Shown piece after piece: positions 1 to 7,630 of a stretch of DNA of 64,000 nucleotides. Position 1 is the first letter of the stretch. Each line of letters begins with the position of its first letter. The stretch covers positions 116,714-180,713 of the forward strand of contig CAMKOP010000001.1 of the NCBI GenBank assembly GCA_946414465.1. Direction: 5' to 3'. The DNA comes from an uncultured Candidatus Saccharibacteria bacterium. Lineage in GTDB: Bacteria; Patescibacteriota; Saccharimonadia; Saccharimonadales; Saccharimonadaceae. The notes beneath the pieces were generated by a model. That model had not been told where the DNA came from. It saw nothing but the letters and a program-made list of their open reading frames with translations, and ran no database searches. The position numbers were made by a program, and so were the translations under genes.

Positions 1-719
1 ACAGCTACTGCAGTATCACCAAAAAGAGTTTCGGGACGAGTAGTAGAAACGATAATATCGTCATAGGCAATATCCCAGAGAGTGCCATGCTCGTCTTTGT
101 GCTCGACTTCGATGTCAGCGAAAGCGGTACGGTGTTTCGGACAATAATTAACAAGCTTTTCGCCGCGGTAAATCATGCCGTCTTGCCACATTTTTTCGAA
201 AGTGGTGTAAACACGGTCAACGACATTTTCATCTAAAGTAAAGGTGAGGTCGTCCCAAGAGCAGGAAGCGCCGAGGGCACGGAGCTGAAGCTCCATATTG
301 CCACGTTGTTCGGCGACGAAATCCCAAACACGAGTGTAGAGCTCGTCGCGGTCAAATTCAAAACGACTGTGGCCATGACTCTCAAGATTTTTTTCATAGA
401 CTACCCAGGTTTCGAAACCGGCGTGGTCGGCGCCAGGGATATACCAAGCGGATTTGCCTTTTAGGCGATAGTAACGAGTGAGGGAGTCTTCGAGAGCGAT
501 GGTCAGTCCGTGTCCAATATGAAGATTACCATTGGCATTTGGGGGCGGCATGACAATAGAGTACGTATCTCTAGAGCCGTCATTTCGGTCGTCAAAGCCG
601 TCGCCATCGTCGTCGACAGGCCTCGTAGTGAGCTTGGGATTAAAAATGCCTGATGCTTCCCAAGCAGCATAAATATCTGATTCGTATTCCCCCGGTTCGT
701 AACTTTTTGCAAATGTCAT
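1..719 (-). CDS. valS: valyl-tRNA synthetase, N-terminal part (cut by window edge)
   Basis: Class I aminoacyl-tRNA synthetase that charges tRNA-Val; about 239 N-terminal residues are visible. The adenylate-binding HIGH motif is intact at residues 67-70 inside PPPNANGNLHIGHG, the form used by ValS, and the sequence continues towards the editing domain (TTRPET near the edge). Just before the catalytic core, residues 34-51 hold an acidic stretch, DDDGDGFDDRNDGS, that ValS normally lacks and that resembles a calcium-binding DxDxDG loop. The ATG at 719 is preceded by TATAAT (731-726 on minus) with a 6-nt gap, so the mRNA is probably leaderless. The family call is firm; the remainder lies outside the window. 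Confidence 0.93.
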   Translation of the reverse strand, partial: MTFAKSYEPGEYESDIYAAWEASGIFNPKLTTRPVDDDGDGFDDRNDGSRDTYSIVMPPPNANGNLHIGHGLTIALEDSLTRYYRLKGKSAWYIPGADHAGFETWVVYEKNLESHGHSRFEFDRDELYTRVWDFVAEQRGNMELQLRALGASCSWDDLTFTLDENVVDRVYTTFEKMWQDGMIYRGEKLVNYCPKHRTAFADIEVEHKDEHGTLWDIAYDDIIVSTTRPETLFGDTAVA

Positions 720-741
720 AAGTTGATTATATCACAGAAAA

Positions 742-1122
742 CTATGCGTGATATTCGAGCTTGGCACGGATTTCTTCGAATTCTTCGGGAGTGAGTTTTA
801 AGGTCTTGCCGTGTTCCCAGGTTTCGTCGTAAGGAAGTAGATGGACATGGGCGTGCGGGACGTCGGTGCCGATAACTTTCCAGAGAGTACGGGTGCCAAG
901 TACTTTTTCCATGTTGGCGCTCAATTTTTTGACGGTAGCCATGAGGGCCTGATAGTCTTCATCAGGCAATTCGTAGATTTTGTCGACTTCGTTTTTGGGG
1001 ACTACGAGAGTATGACCTTTGGTCTCAGGATTGATATCGAGGAAGGCGAAAGTTTTGTCGTCTTCGTAGATTTTATAGCAGGGAATTTCACTGTTTATGA
1101 TTTTGGTGAATACGCTTGGCAT
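742..1122 (-). CDS. HIT family protein (Hint-like nucleotide hydrolase)
   Basis: Small cytoplasmic histidine-triad protein of 126 aa, the usual family length. HIT proteins hydrolyse nucleoside phosphoramidates and similar nucleotide conjugates. The triad HAHVHLL is at residues 90-96, and the N-terminal half has the usual beta-sheet core (FAFLDINPETKGHTLVVPK). A purine-rich ribosome site (GGAAAGG) lies upstream of the ATG. The gene overlaps the start of its own downstream reading by none, but its first 35 bases overlap the 3' end of the PAP2 gene upstream in the same direction, so the two are probably cotranscribed. The exact substrate cannot be read from the sequence. Confidence 0.93.
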   Translation of the reverse strand: MPSVFTKIINSEIPCYKIYEDDKTFAFLDINPETKGHTLVVPKNEVDKIYELPDEDYQALMATVKKLSANMEKVLGTRTLWKVIGTDVPHAHVHLLPYDETWEHGKTLKLTPEEFEEIRAKLEYHA

Positions 1123-1597
1123 TTTTCTTTTTTCCTTTCCTATAGGCTAGGTAATAGATTTCGCTAAAGATAAATGCAAAGACAATCCCACCAATAACAT
1201 CCCAGAGAGAATGCAACTCTGCCATGATACGACCAGTACAAGTCAATGAGATGAGTATTACGATAATAAGTTCAACAGTAATCTGGGCAAAAGTTGATTT
1301 GATATATTTTGGTACGATAATTGTGACCATGAAGTAAATGGTAGTCACAACCATGACGTGGGTGGAAGGGAAGGATGATTCGCCAGAACCATTGGGACGG
1401 GTAGCAACAGGGAACATCAGAAAGATAGCATAGACGAGAGCCATCAAAAGAAGCGGCAATGGCATCCAGAGAATTTCAGGATCGACTTTTTTGATGGAAC
1501 CACGTGAAATCCATTGGTATAAACCAAGGAGGACGAAAAAGCCCAAAGTAATTAAAGATGATATTAAAATGATGTTAGTAATTAATTCCCACTGCAT
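1088..1597 (-). CDS. PAP2-family membrane phosphatase
   Basis: Integral membrane phosphatase of 169 aa with about five hydrophobic segments. The PAP2 signature is present: PSTH at 77-80 and GRIMAELHSLWD at 122-133, supplying the expected Arg123, His129 and Asp133; the first motif (KxxxxxxRP) is weak, with only TRP at 67-69. Family members dephosphorylate lipid phosphates such as undecaprenyl pyrophosphate or phosphatidic acid at the outer face of the membrane. In an organism rich in surface-polymer genes, carrier-lipid recycling is a reasonable inference but is not proven. A TATAAT lies 9 nt before the ATG. Confidence 0.88.
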   Translation of the reverse strand: MQWELITNIILISSLITLGFFVLLGLYQWISRGSIKKVDPEILWMPLPLLLMALVYAIFLMFPVATRPNGSGESSFPSTHVMVVTTIYFMVTIIVPKYIKSTFAQITVELIIVILISLTCTGRIMAELHSLWDVIGGIVFAFIFSEIYYLAYRKGKKKNAKRIHQNHKQ

Positions 1598-1698
1598 AAT
1601 ATTTTTATTATAACATATGATTTCAAAATATTAATGTTTTTTTAGAAAAAGGCTAATATACTTGCAAATTGTATTGTTCGATCGTTCAAAATTTTCTT

Positions 1699-2757
1699 TT
1701 ATTTTGCGTGTAAGATTTTACCGATTTTATATGAGCCACTAACTTTAACATTATAATGCTTCTTTTTGCTAAACTTACCTCCACCGTAGGAGTGAATTTT
1801 ATATTTTCCACCAGATGCTTTTCCGGCATACATTATGGTGTGAGCAGCATTTTGCCCATCACCACAGATATCGCCTGGCACTAATTTTCCTTTTTTTACT
1901 AGGTTTTTGATGGTATCGTTACCTTTGATTTCTACGAAGTTTTTTCTTAATTCTTTCTTGACTCTCTTTCTCTTACTCTTATTACCATATACTAGCGTTT
2001 TCCCATAATTTCTAAAATGAAAATATGCATTGCCTGATTTCGATAAAAGCCCCATCCTTTTTAATGTGAGAAATATGTAAGAAGAACAACAACTCTTTTT
2101 CTTTTTATATAGTTCCCCCCAGGATGAAGAGCAATGGTCATTGTCAAAAGTAACACCAATATCCTCGAATATTTTTGCGGTTTTTTCCATTTCTTTCAAA
2201 ATTTTCTTGCCGAGTTTAGACGGTTCACCTTTCTTTTTTTTATTATTAGTTTTGGGTGACGCAGGATTATTACTAGGGTTAGAATTATTGCCATTACTGT
2301 TAGAATAGTTATTTTTCTGTTCTTTTTCTTCCTTTCTTATAGTAGCCAGCTCTTCTTCGCTAATTCTTTTGCATTCACTAGAAGGATTGAGCTTGCCACC
2401 TGGCAATAAGAAGTTTAAGGCAGCAAACAATACGGCATAAGCCACTAGGCCTATGATTACCTCAAAAATCCTTCTTTTAGCTTTGGTGGTTTGTTGTTCA
2501 TTATCTTTGGCGGTAAGATAGGTAATACCAGAAAGAGTAATACCAATAACCGCTGCAATACCTACTCCATAGGTTAGAATATCTAGAATAAGATTCAGAA
2601 TCATATATACCCCGCAACCAGATCCATCGTCTTCGATGGGACCAAAGAGATTAGTTTCTACAATGCCATCTGAAGAAGCAAAAACAGGATGGAGAATAAG
2701 AGCATTTAGCACCAGTAAACCTACAACAAAAACAATTATTTTTAGATGCTTACGCAT
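1699..2757 (-). CDS. VirB2/pilin-like membrane domain fused to NlpC/P60-like cysteine peptidase domain
   Basis: Exported 352-aa protein. Residues 1-28 form a signal peptide. Residues about 50-118 form two membrane helices around a short basic loop (YLTAKDNEQQTTKAKRRI), the layout of the VirB2-like pilins at 50-54 kb. An Asn/Ser/Lys-rich linker (135-185) leads to a C-terminal domain with a candidate catalytic Cys223 or Cys224 before a helix, VPGDI at 293-297, His306 in AAHTIMYAGK and His322. This is the Cys-His order of NlpC/P60 peptidoglycan hydrolases. I infer a cell-wall-cutting pilus or secretion component. I reject a longer start at 2973 because it would translate the tRNA-Arg gene; the ATG at 2757 precedes a clean signal peptide. 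Confidence 0.72.
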   Translation of the reverse strand: MRKHLKIIVFVVGLLVLNALILHPVFASSDGIVETNLFGPIEDDGSGCGVYMILNLILDILTYGVGIAAVIGITLSGITYLTAKDNEQQTTKAKRRIFEVIIGLVAYAVLFAALNFLLPGGKLNPSSECKRISEEELATIRKEEKEQKNNYSNSNGNNSNPSNNPASPKTNNKKKKGEPSKLGKKILKEMEKTAKIFEDIGVTFDNDHCSSSWGELYKKKKSCCSSYIFLTLKRMGLLSKSGNAYFHFRNYGKTLVYGNKSKRKRVKKELRKNFVEIKGNDTIKNLVKKGKLVPGDICGDGQNAAHTIMYAGKASGGKYKIHSYGGGKFSKKKHYNVKVSGSYKIGKILHAK

Positions 2758-2896
2758 ATAATTAGTATACCATAAATTATAATTCATAAAAAACTTGGGA
2801 GGGTTTAATTTCATAGTGTTATGCTCGATGGGATAGGAATTCAATTTCGGTCGTACTACAACAAAAAAACGAAAATAAAATTTTCGTTTTTGATTT

Positions 2897-2973
2897 TGGT
2901 ATGCCCGACAGGATTCGAACCTACGACCTTTTGCTCCGCAAGCAAACGCTCTATCCAGCTGAGCTACGGGCAC
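2897..2973 (-). tRNA. tRNA-Arg (anticodon GCG)
   Basis: A full cloverleaf folds on the minus strand: acceptor GTGCCCG/CGGGCAT, D arm GCTC/GAGC, anticodon stem TTTGC/GCAAA closing the loop TTGCGGA, T loop TTCGAAT, and an encoded CCA end after discriminator A. Loop position 34-36 reads GCG, which decodes CGC and CGU as arginine. Most bacteria instead use an ACG tRNA edited to inosine for these codons. The gene follows a structured leader of about 110 nt. Confidence 0.93.
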
Positions 2974-3098
2974 ACACGAATTGGATTTGCTCCCCAGCCT
3001 TTAGGGCTACAGAGCACATATGTGGATGTTTTGAATTAATCGCGACATCCACCTAGAAATTAAATGAGCATCACCTTAAAGGTGACACAACTATTATA
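2974..3098 (-). other. promoter and structured leader upstream of tRNA-Arg
   Basis: On minus, TATAAT lies at 3098-3093, so transcription should start near 3086, about 110 nt before tRNA-Arg. The leader holds three hairpins: TCACCTT/AAGGTGA (3071-3085), GTGGATGT/ACATCCAC (3022-3029 with 3045-3052) and a stacked GCTC-AGCC/GGCT-GAGC (2989-3015). No ORF and no poly-U run are visible. It may be a tRNA precursor leader or a small RNA of its own; I recognise no known RNA family. Confidence 0.45.
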
Positions 3099-3151
3099 AC
3101 ATATTTTAGGTAAATGTAGTAAAAATTACATTTTTATGTTAGAATTGTTTC

Positions 3152-3242
3152 GGAAGCGTGGCCGAGTGGTTGAAGGCGCACGACTCGAAATCGTGTGGGC
3201 GGGTTGACCGTCTCGGGAGTTCGAATCTCCCCGCTTCCGCCA
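3152..3242 (+). tRNA. tRNA-Ser (anticodon CGA)
   Basis: Class II tRNA with acceptor GGAAGCG/CGCTTCC, discriminator G and encoded CCA. The anticodon stem CACGA/TCGTG closes the loop CTCGAAA, giving anticodon CGA for UCG codons. The long variable arm typical of tRNA-Ser is present. Confidence 0.95.
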
Positions 3243-3248
3243 GTTTAT

Positions 3249-3268
3249 ACGCCAATTTGGCGTTTTTT
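3249..3268 (+). terminator. rho-independent terminator of tRNA-Ser(CGA)
   Basis: ACGCCAA and TTGGCGT pair around a single T and are followed by a T run, 7 nt after the tRNA. It lies before the rhuM-fic gene, which has its own TATAAT at about 3278. Confidence 0.8.
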
Positions 3269-3310
3269 GTTTATCTGATATAATAGAGATAAATAAGAGA
3301 GGGCACCAAA

Positions 3311-4366
3311 TTGACCGAAAAAACAGAAGAAACTAATGATAAACGAATAGAGATTTATCAGGGCGATACAGGTGAAGTGGTTTTTGATGTGGATGCGGAA
3401 AATGAGACAATTTGGGCGACTATTGACCAAATCGCGCAGACTTTCGGGGTATCTAGACGTAGTATTGAAATTCATTTAAAGAATATCTATGCAGAGGGGG
3501 AATTGATGGAAGGTCCTACCGACACGAAAAATACACAAACCCAAAATCGAACTGCGAAAGAAATTTTCGCAGTTCGCAAAGAGGGGAACAGAATGGTGCG
3601 ACGTAAAATTAGAGTATATAACCTCGACGCAATTATTTCGGTAGGATATCGGGTAAATTCGAAAAAGGCAACAAATTTTAGGATTTGGGCGACTTCGGTG
3701 CTGAGGCGCTTTGTGACTGATGGTGTAGCTGTGAATGAAAAACGCCTAGCGTTGCTGAAAGAGAGAAAAGATGTGAAGAAGTTGCATGATGTCGAGGATA
3801 TGATGGCGCTGGTGAGGCGACTAACTATGCGCAATGAGTTAGATGCTGGGGAAGCGAATGGGGTACTAGAAGTAATTTCAAAATACGCAGGAAGTTTTAA
3901 GACGCTTGAAGAATATGACGATGGTCATATTGACCTCACATTTATGAGCAAAAAACGACGCGTGAAGGAGCTCACGGTAGAAATGTGTGTTGAGGCGGTA
4001 GAACAATTACGTGCGAATGTGGGCGGATCTGATTTGTTTGGAAAAGAGCGGAGTGGAAGTTTTGAGGGAAGTTTGAACGCAATCTTTCAGAGTTTTGAAG
4101 GAAAAGAACTTTATCCAAGTACGCAGGAAAAGGCGGCCAATTTGCTTTATTTCGTAATCAAGGACCACCCTTTTTATGATGGAAACAAAAGGATTGGGGC
4201 GTTACTTTTTATTTTGTTTTTGACGCTGAATGATTGTCACCTGACTGAAAAAGGTGAGACTAAGATTTCTGACAGAGCACTGACGGCGATTGCGCTTTTA
4301 ATCGCAGAAAGCGAGCCAAAAGAGAAGAGTTTGATCGTGAGTCTAGTGTGTAAGTTGTTAGAGTAA
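3311..4366 (+). CDS. RhuM-family protein with C-terminal Fic/DOC domain
   Basis: A 351-aa two-part cytoplasmic protein. Residues about 10-140 match the RhuM (virulence RhuM) family, with a winged-helix-like segment (IDQIAQTFGVSRRSIEIHLKN) and the family-typical YNLDAIISVGYRVNSKKAT. The C-terminal third is a Fic/DOC domain with a complete motif HPFYDGNKR at 286-294, including the His and the GN(K)R loop needed for AMP or phosphate transfer. The start is TTG at 3311 behind AGAGAGGG; no in-frame ATG exists before the conserved region. It could be a toxin or a protein modifier. No antitoxin-like gene adjoins it; the next gene is a Mur-like fragment 21 nt on. Confidence 0.85.
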   Translation: MTEKTEETNDKRIEIYQGDTGEVVFDVDAENETIWATIDQIAQTFGVSRRSIEIHLKNIYAEGELMEGPTDTKNTQTQNRTAKEIFAVRKEGNRMVRRKIRVYNLDAIISVGYRVNSKKATNFRIWATSVLRRFVTDGVAVNEKRLALLKERKDVKKLHDVEDMMALVRRLTMRNELDAGEANGVLEVISKYAGSFKTLEEYDDGHIDLTFMSKKRRVKELTVEMCVEAVEQLRANVGGSDLFGKERSGSFEGSLNAIFQSFEGKELYPSTQEKAANLLYFVIKDHPFYDGNKRIGALLFILFLTLNDCHLTEKGETKISDRALTAIALLIAESEPKEKSLIVSLVCKLLE

Positions 4367-4387
4367 TTGTGATATAATGGAGGTATT

Positions 4388-5134
4388 ATGGGAAAAAGCG
4401 AAGCATCTAAAGCTAAAAACAAAAAAGGTGGATTGAAATCAAGTAGACAGAAATTAAAGGCAAAAGTGCTGAAATCATATTACGGTAATCCAATGCGTGA
4501 TATGAGGTTGATTGCGATTACTGGTACGACCGGCAAAGTGGTAGTAGCACATTATGTGCATGAGATTTTGAAATCTGCTGGTGAGCAGGTGGCAGTGCTA
4601 GCCTCTGACCAACCATTTAAAATAGGGATGCTTCATAAATTTTTGTCAGATGCATGGAAGGCAGGAGCTGATTATGTAGTAGTAACGGTGCCGGCGGAAG
4701 GTTTACGGGATAATACTTTTTATGGACTACCAATACATGTAGCTGCGATGACAAATTTTGTGACTGCGGGTTTACACGATATGGAGCCAGAGGAGTATTT
4801 AGACAACGAGAAAACTCTGTTTGATATGAAGCCAGAGATAGTAGTACTTAATCATGATGATGCGAATTATGAAACTTTTGATGAGTTTAAGGGAACAAAA
4901 AAGACCCTTACGTTTGGGTTATCAAGTTCGGATGTAAAAATACTAAATTCCAAATTATACGCTAAAGGGACAGAAGCGACTATTTCGATAAAATCTGAGA
5001 TTACCACCCTCGCTACTTTCGTACCTGGCGAGATAGCGGTATCTTATATGGCTTGTGCGGCAGCGATTACAAGTGGATTAGATATACCGGTCGACCATAT
5101 CGTTAATGGTATTGCTGAATACGAACCTGAATAA
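4388..5134 (+). CDS. degenerate Mur-ligase-like protein (central domain only)
   Basis: A 248-aa protein similar to the central ATPase domain of MurE. After a basic N-terminal tail (residues 1-38) comes TGTTGK at 45-50, where working Mur ligases have TGTNGKT: the Lys survives, but the following Thr is Val. The protein ends just after the central domain, with no C-terminal ligase domain and none of the DYAHxP or amino-acid-recognition motifs. It is convergent with the complete MurE, with one base between the stops. It has TATAAT at 4373 and GGAGG before the ATG, so it appears expressed. Options are a decayed paralogue or a regulatory partner that binds Mur substrates. Confidence 0.65.
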   Translation: MGKSEASKAKNKKGGLKSSRQKLKAKVLKSYYGNPMRDMRLIAITGTTGKVVVAHYVHEILKSAGEQVAVLASDQPFKIGMLHKFLSDAWKAGADYVVVTVPAEGLRDNTFYGLPIHVAAMTNFVTAGLHDMEPEEYLDNEKTLFDMKPEIVVLNHDDANYETFDEFKGTKKTLTFGLSSSDVKILNSKLYAKGTEATISIKSEITTLATFVPGEIAVSYMACAAAITSGLDIPVDHIVNGIAEYEPE

Positions 5135-5135
5135 A

Positions 5136-6380
5136 TTATTGCTTGGCTTTTAATAAATTTTTGGTAACCTTGATGTCTTCAAAATCGTGAGGGCCGTCAG
5201 CACGGAGGATGGTTTTTTCGTGGCCTTTGCCGAGGATGAGGACGAGGTCGCCTTTTTTGGCTTTGTCGAGAGCTAATTTGATGGCTTTTTTGCGGTCTGG
5301 TTCGGTGAAGAGGTCTTTATCTAAAGTCTTGCCGGCTTTGGTGGCACCATCAACAAAGCCTTGCATGATTTTGTCTAGAGGCTCATCGCGAGAGTCGTCT
5401 TCAGTGATGATGACGATGTCGGAATGCTTGGCAAGGAGTTCGCCCCGGATTGGCCGAGTGGAAGGATCGCGACGACCAGCACCACCGTGTACAGATATAA
5501 TGCGGCCTTTGTGACCCTTGACGGAATTGAAGACTTTTTCGATAGCGTCGGGAGCGTGAGCATAATCAACAATCACGGTGAAAGGTTGTCCTTCGTCAAT
5601 GACGTTCATGCGGCCTTCAACACTGGCTAGGGTTTTGATGCCATCTTCGATATCTGCTTTTTCTAACCCGAGTTTTTCGCCAGCGATGACGGCGGCGAGT
5701 GAATTCATTACATTGAATTCACCGGGGATTTTAGTTTCGATGTCCATGCCATGGAAGGAATACTTGACGCCTGAAACTAGTAGTTTGACATTTTCAGGAC
5801 GATTAGTACCATGTTTGATACCGTAAGTAGTATAGTCTTTGGAAATGGTTTTGTAATATTTGGTGGCAGAATCGTCAGCATTTAAGATGCTAAATCTGGC
5901 TTTTTTGAAAAGCTTGCCTTTGGCATTGCGATAACCTTCTAGAGTCTTGTGATAATCTAGGTGCTCGTGAGTGAGATTGGTAAAGATAGCAATTTCGACT
6001 GGTATACCGAGAGTGCGGAATTCGGCGAGAGCATGTGAGGTGACCTCGAGAATGAGGAATTCTGCACCTGAATCAGCAATTGATTTGATGCGATCATTGA
6101 GAGTGAAGGCGTCAACAGTAGTCATATGGCCAAGCTCTGGGTTTAGCTTGTCTACTCCGTAAGCAACGGTAGTCATAATACCAGTTTTGTGACCGGCAGT
6201 TTTTAACATATTCCAAAGCATAAAACAGGTAGTAGTCTTACCATTGGTGCCAGTAACAGCGATGACGCGGAGTTTGCGTCCAGGAAAACCATTTTTGGTG
6301 CCGGCGATGACAGCTTGGGCGAAGTGGTAGGGAAGTACTGCCTGATTGTAAAAGGGTAGTTTTTCGAGTAATTTTTTCAT
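5136..6380 (-). CDS. murE: UDP-N-acetylmuramyl-tripeptide synthetase, short form
   Basis: Adds the third amino acid to UDP-MurNAc-dipeptide in peptidoglycan synthesis. At 414 aa it is about 80 residues shorter than usual because the N-terminal UDP-binding domain is missing: the P-loop TGTNGKTT is already at 43-50. The central and C-terminal domains are complete (SHALAE at 114-119, DYAHAPDA at 271-278, GAGRRDPSTRP at 299-309). The residue set that selects the amino acid reads DDSR (327-330) instead of the DNPR of diaminopimelate-adding enzymes, so the substrate is uncertain. TATAAT at 6392-6387 lies 6 nt before the ATG, suggesting a leaderless mRNA. Confidence 0.9.
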   Translation of the reverse strand: MKKLLEKLPFYNQAVLPYHFAQAVIAGTKNGFPGRKLRVIAVTGTNGKTTTCFMLWNMLKTAGHKTGIMTTVAYGVDKLNPELGHMTTVDAFTLNDRIKSIADSGAEFLILEVTSHALAEFRTLGIPVEIAIFTNLTHEHLDYHKTLEGYRNAKGKLFKKARFSILNADDSATKYYKTISKDYTTYGIKHGTNRPENVKLLVSGVKYSFHGMDIETKIPGEFNVMNSLAAVIAGEKLGLEKADIEDGIKTLASVEGRMNVIDEGQPFTVIVDYAHAPDAIEKVFNSVKGHKGRIISVHGGAGRRDPSTRPIRGELLAKHSDIVIITEDDSRDEPLDKIMQGFVDGATKAGKTLDKDLFTEPDRKKAIKLALDKAKKGDLVLILGKGHEKTILRADGPHDFEDIKVTKNLLKAKQ

Positions 6381-6395
6381 AGTTCGATTATACCA

Positions 6396-7628
6396 TTAAC
6401 GATAGTGTTTGAGGGAGTCGATTGGATTCCTGGTAGCGGCTTTGAGAGCTGGGTAAATACCGAAGACGATGCCGATAAACATAGTAGTGAGGAAAGTAAC
6501 AGCGATTATTTCCCAACTGATATAGGGAGCGAATGGAGTAATGACAGAAAGTAAGAAGGCGAGCAGGTAGCCGAGGATGAGACCGAAGATACCGCCGAGC
6601 AAACAGAGAATCAAGGCTTCGAAAAGGAACTGCATAAGGATGTTACGCGAAGAAGCGCCGACGGCTTTTCGGATGCCGATTTCGTGTGTGCGTTCGGCAA
6701 CAGATACTAGCATGATGTTCATTACGCCAATGCCACCGACAATGAGAGAAATAGCGGCTACGAGGGCTAGCATACTAGATACGATGGTAAAGAGATTACT
6801 GGCAGGATGAGTAATCTCGTCACCATAGGAAACAGAGAAGTTTTTATCGCCTTGTTTTTGATTAATGAGGGCGTTTTTGATGTTAGTAGAAATAGATTCA
6901 AGACTATCAGTGTTGGTGGCTTTGATGTTGATTTGTTGAATTTGGGTGGAACCGGTGATTTTGTCGAGAGATTTGATATCCATGATAAGAGAATTATCAA
7001 AGTCGACGTTGTCGAAATTGATGGAACGCTCAACTTCGTCTAATACTCCCACAACCATGAATTTTTCGCCCATGATAGTGATAGTCTTGCCAACAGTACT
7101 ATTGATGGTATTGAAAAGAGCAAGGGAAAGCGTGTGGCCTAGAACGACGGAGTTTTCCTCGTTGCCTTCGGTGAGGAAGGCGCCGTATTTGAGGGCGAGT
7201 GGTTCAATCTTGATGAAGTCGCGATTAGTGCCGAGAATGGGGACGGATTCAAAATTATTCTTTTCGGAATTAACGGTATTAGTAGAGATAGCAATAGGGG
7301 CAGCGGCGGCGACATTTTCAACTTTTTTGATAGCGTCAACATCAGTGATGGCGAGATTGGATTTTTGGAAAGAGTTAGCAGAGGTGAGTTCTTCGACAAT
7401 GTTAGTGACGTTATCCTTAGTGGAATTAGGACGGACTACAATGAGGTCGGCACCGATTTCTTTGGTCTGATTTTTGACAAGATTAGAAATACTACCCATT
7501 AAAGATAATATCAGAATAATACTAGCTACGCCGATAGCAATACCGAGGCAGGTGAGGAAGGAACGAGTGCGATTTTCTTTGATGGCAGTCTTGGCTAATT
7601 TGTAATGAGTTTTGAGAAGCAAAGACAT
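6396..7628 (-). CDS. MacB/FtsX-type ABC transporter permease
   Basis: A 410-aa membrane protein with the MacB-like plan: one N-terminal helix (residues about 20-45), a large external domain (about 50-270) and three C-terminal helices. Typical signatures are RSFLTCLGIAIGVASIIL near the N-terminus and SVAERTHEIGIRKAVGA at the start of the FtsX domain. Such permeases do not move substrate through a channel; they pass force to exported proteins or lipids, or export peptides and antibiotics. It sits 2 nt after its ATPase in one operon. There is no adaptor (MacA-like) gene beside it. Confidence 0.93.
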   Translation of the reverse strand: MSLLLKTHYKLAKTAIKENRTRSFLTCLGIAIGVASIILILSLMGSISNLVKNQTKEIGADLIVVRPNSTKDNVTNIVEELTSANSFQKSNLAITDVDAIKKVENVAAAAPIAISTNTVNSEKNNFESVPILGTNRDFIKIEPLALKYGAFLTEGNEENSVVLGHTLSLALFNTINSTVGKTITIMGEKFMVVGVLDEVERSINFDNVDFDNSLIMDIKSLDKITGSTQIQQINIKATNTDSLESISTNIKNALINQKQGDKNFSVSYGDEITHPASNLFTIVSSMLALVAAISLIVGGIGVMNIMLVSVAERTHEIGIRKAVGASSRNILMQFLFEALILCLLGGIFGLILGYLLAFLLSVITPFAPYISWEIIAVTFLTTMFIGIVFGIYPALKAATRNPIDSLKHYR

Positions 7629-7630
7629 GA

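Noticed and set aside
2758..2973. N-terminal extension of the pilin-peptidase gene starting [13 protein letters not shown]
   Set aside because: It is the translation of tRNA-Arg and its flank, a well-known artefact; the real start at 2757 gives a signal peptide.
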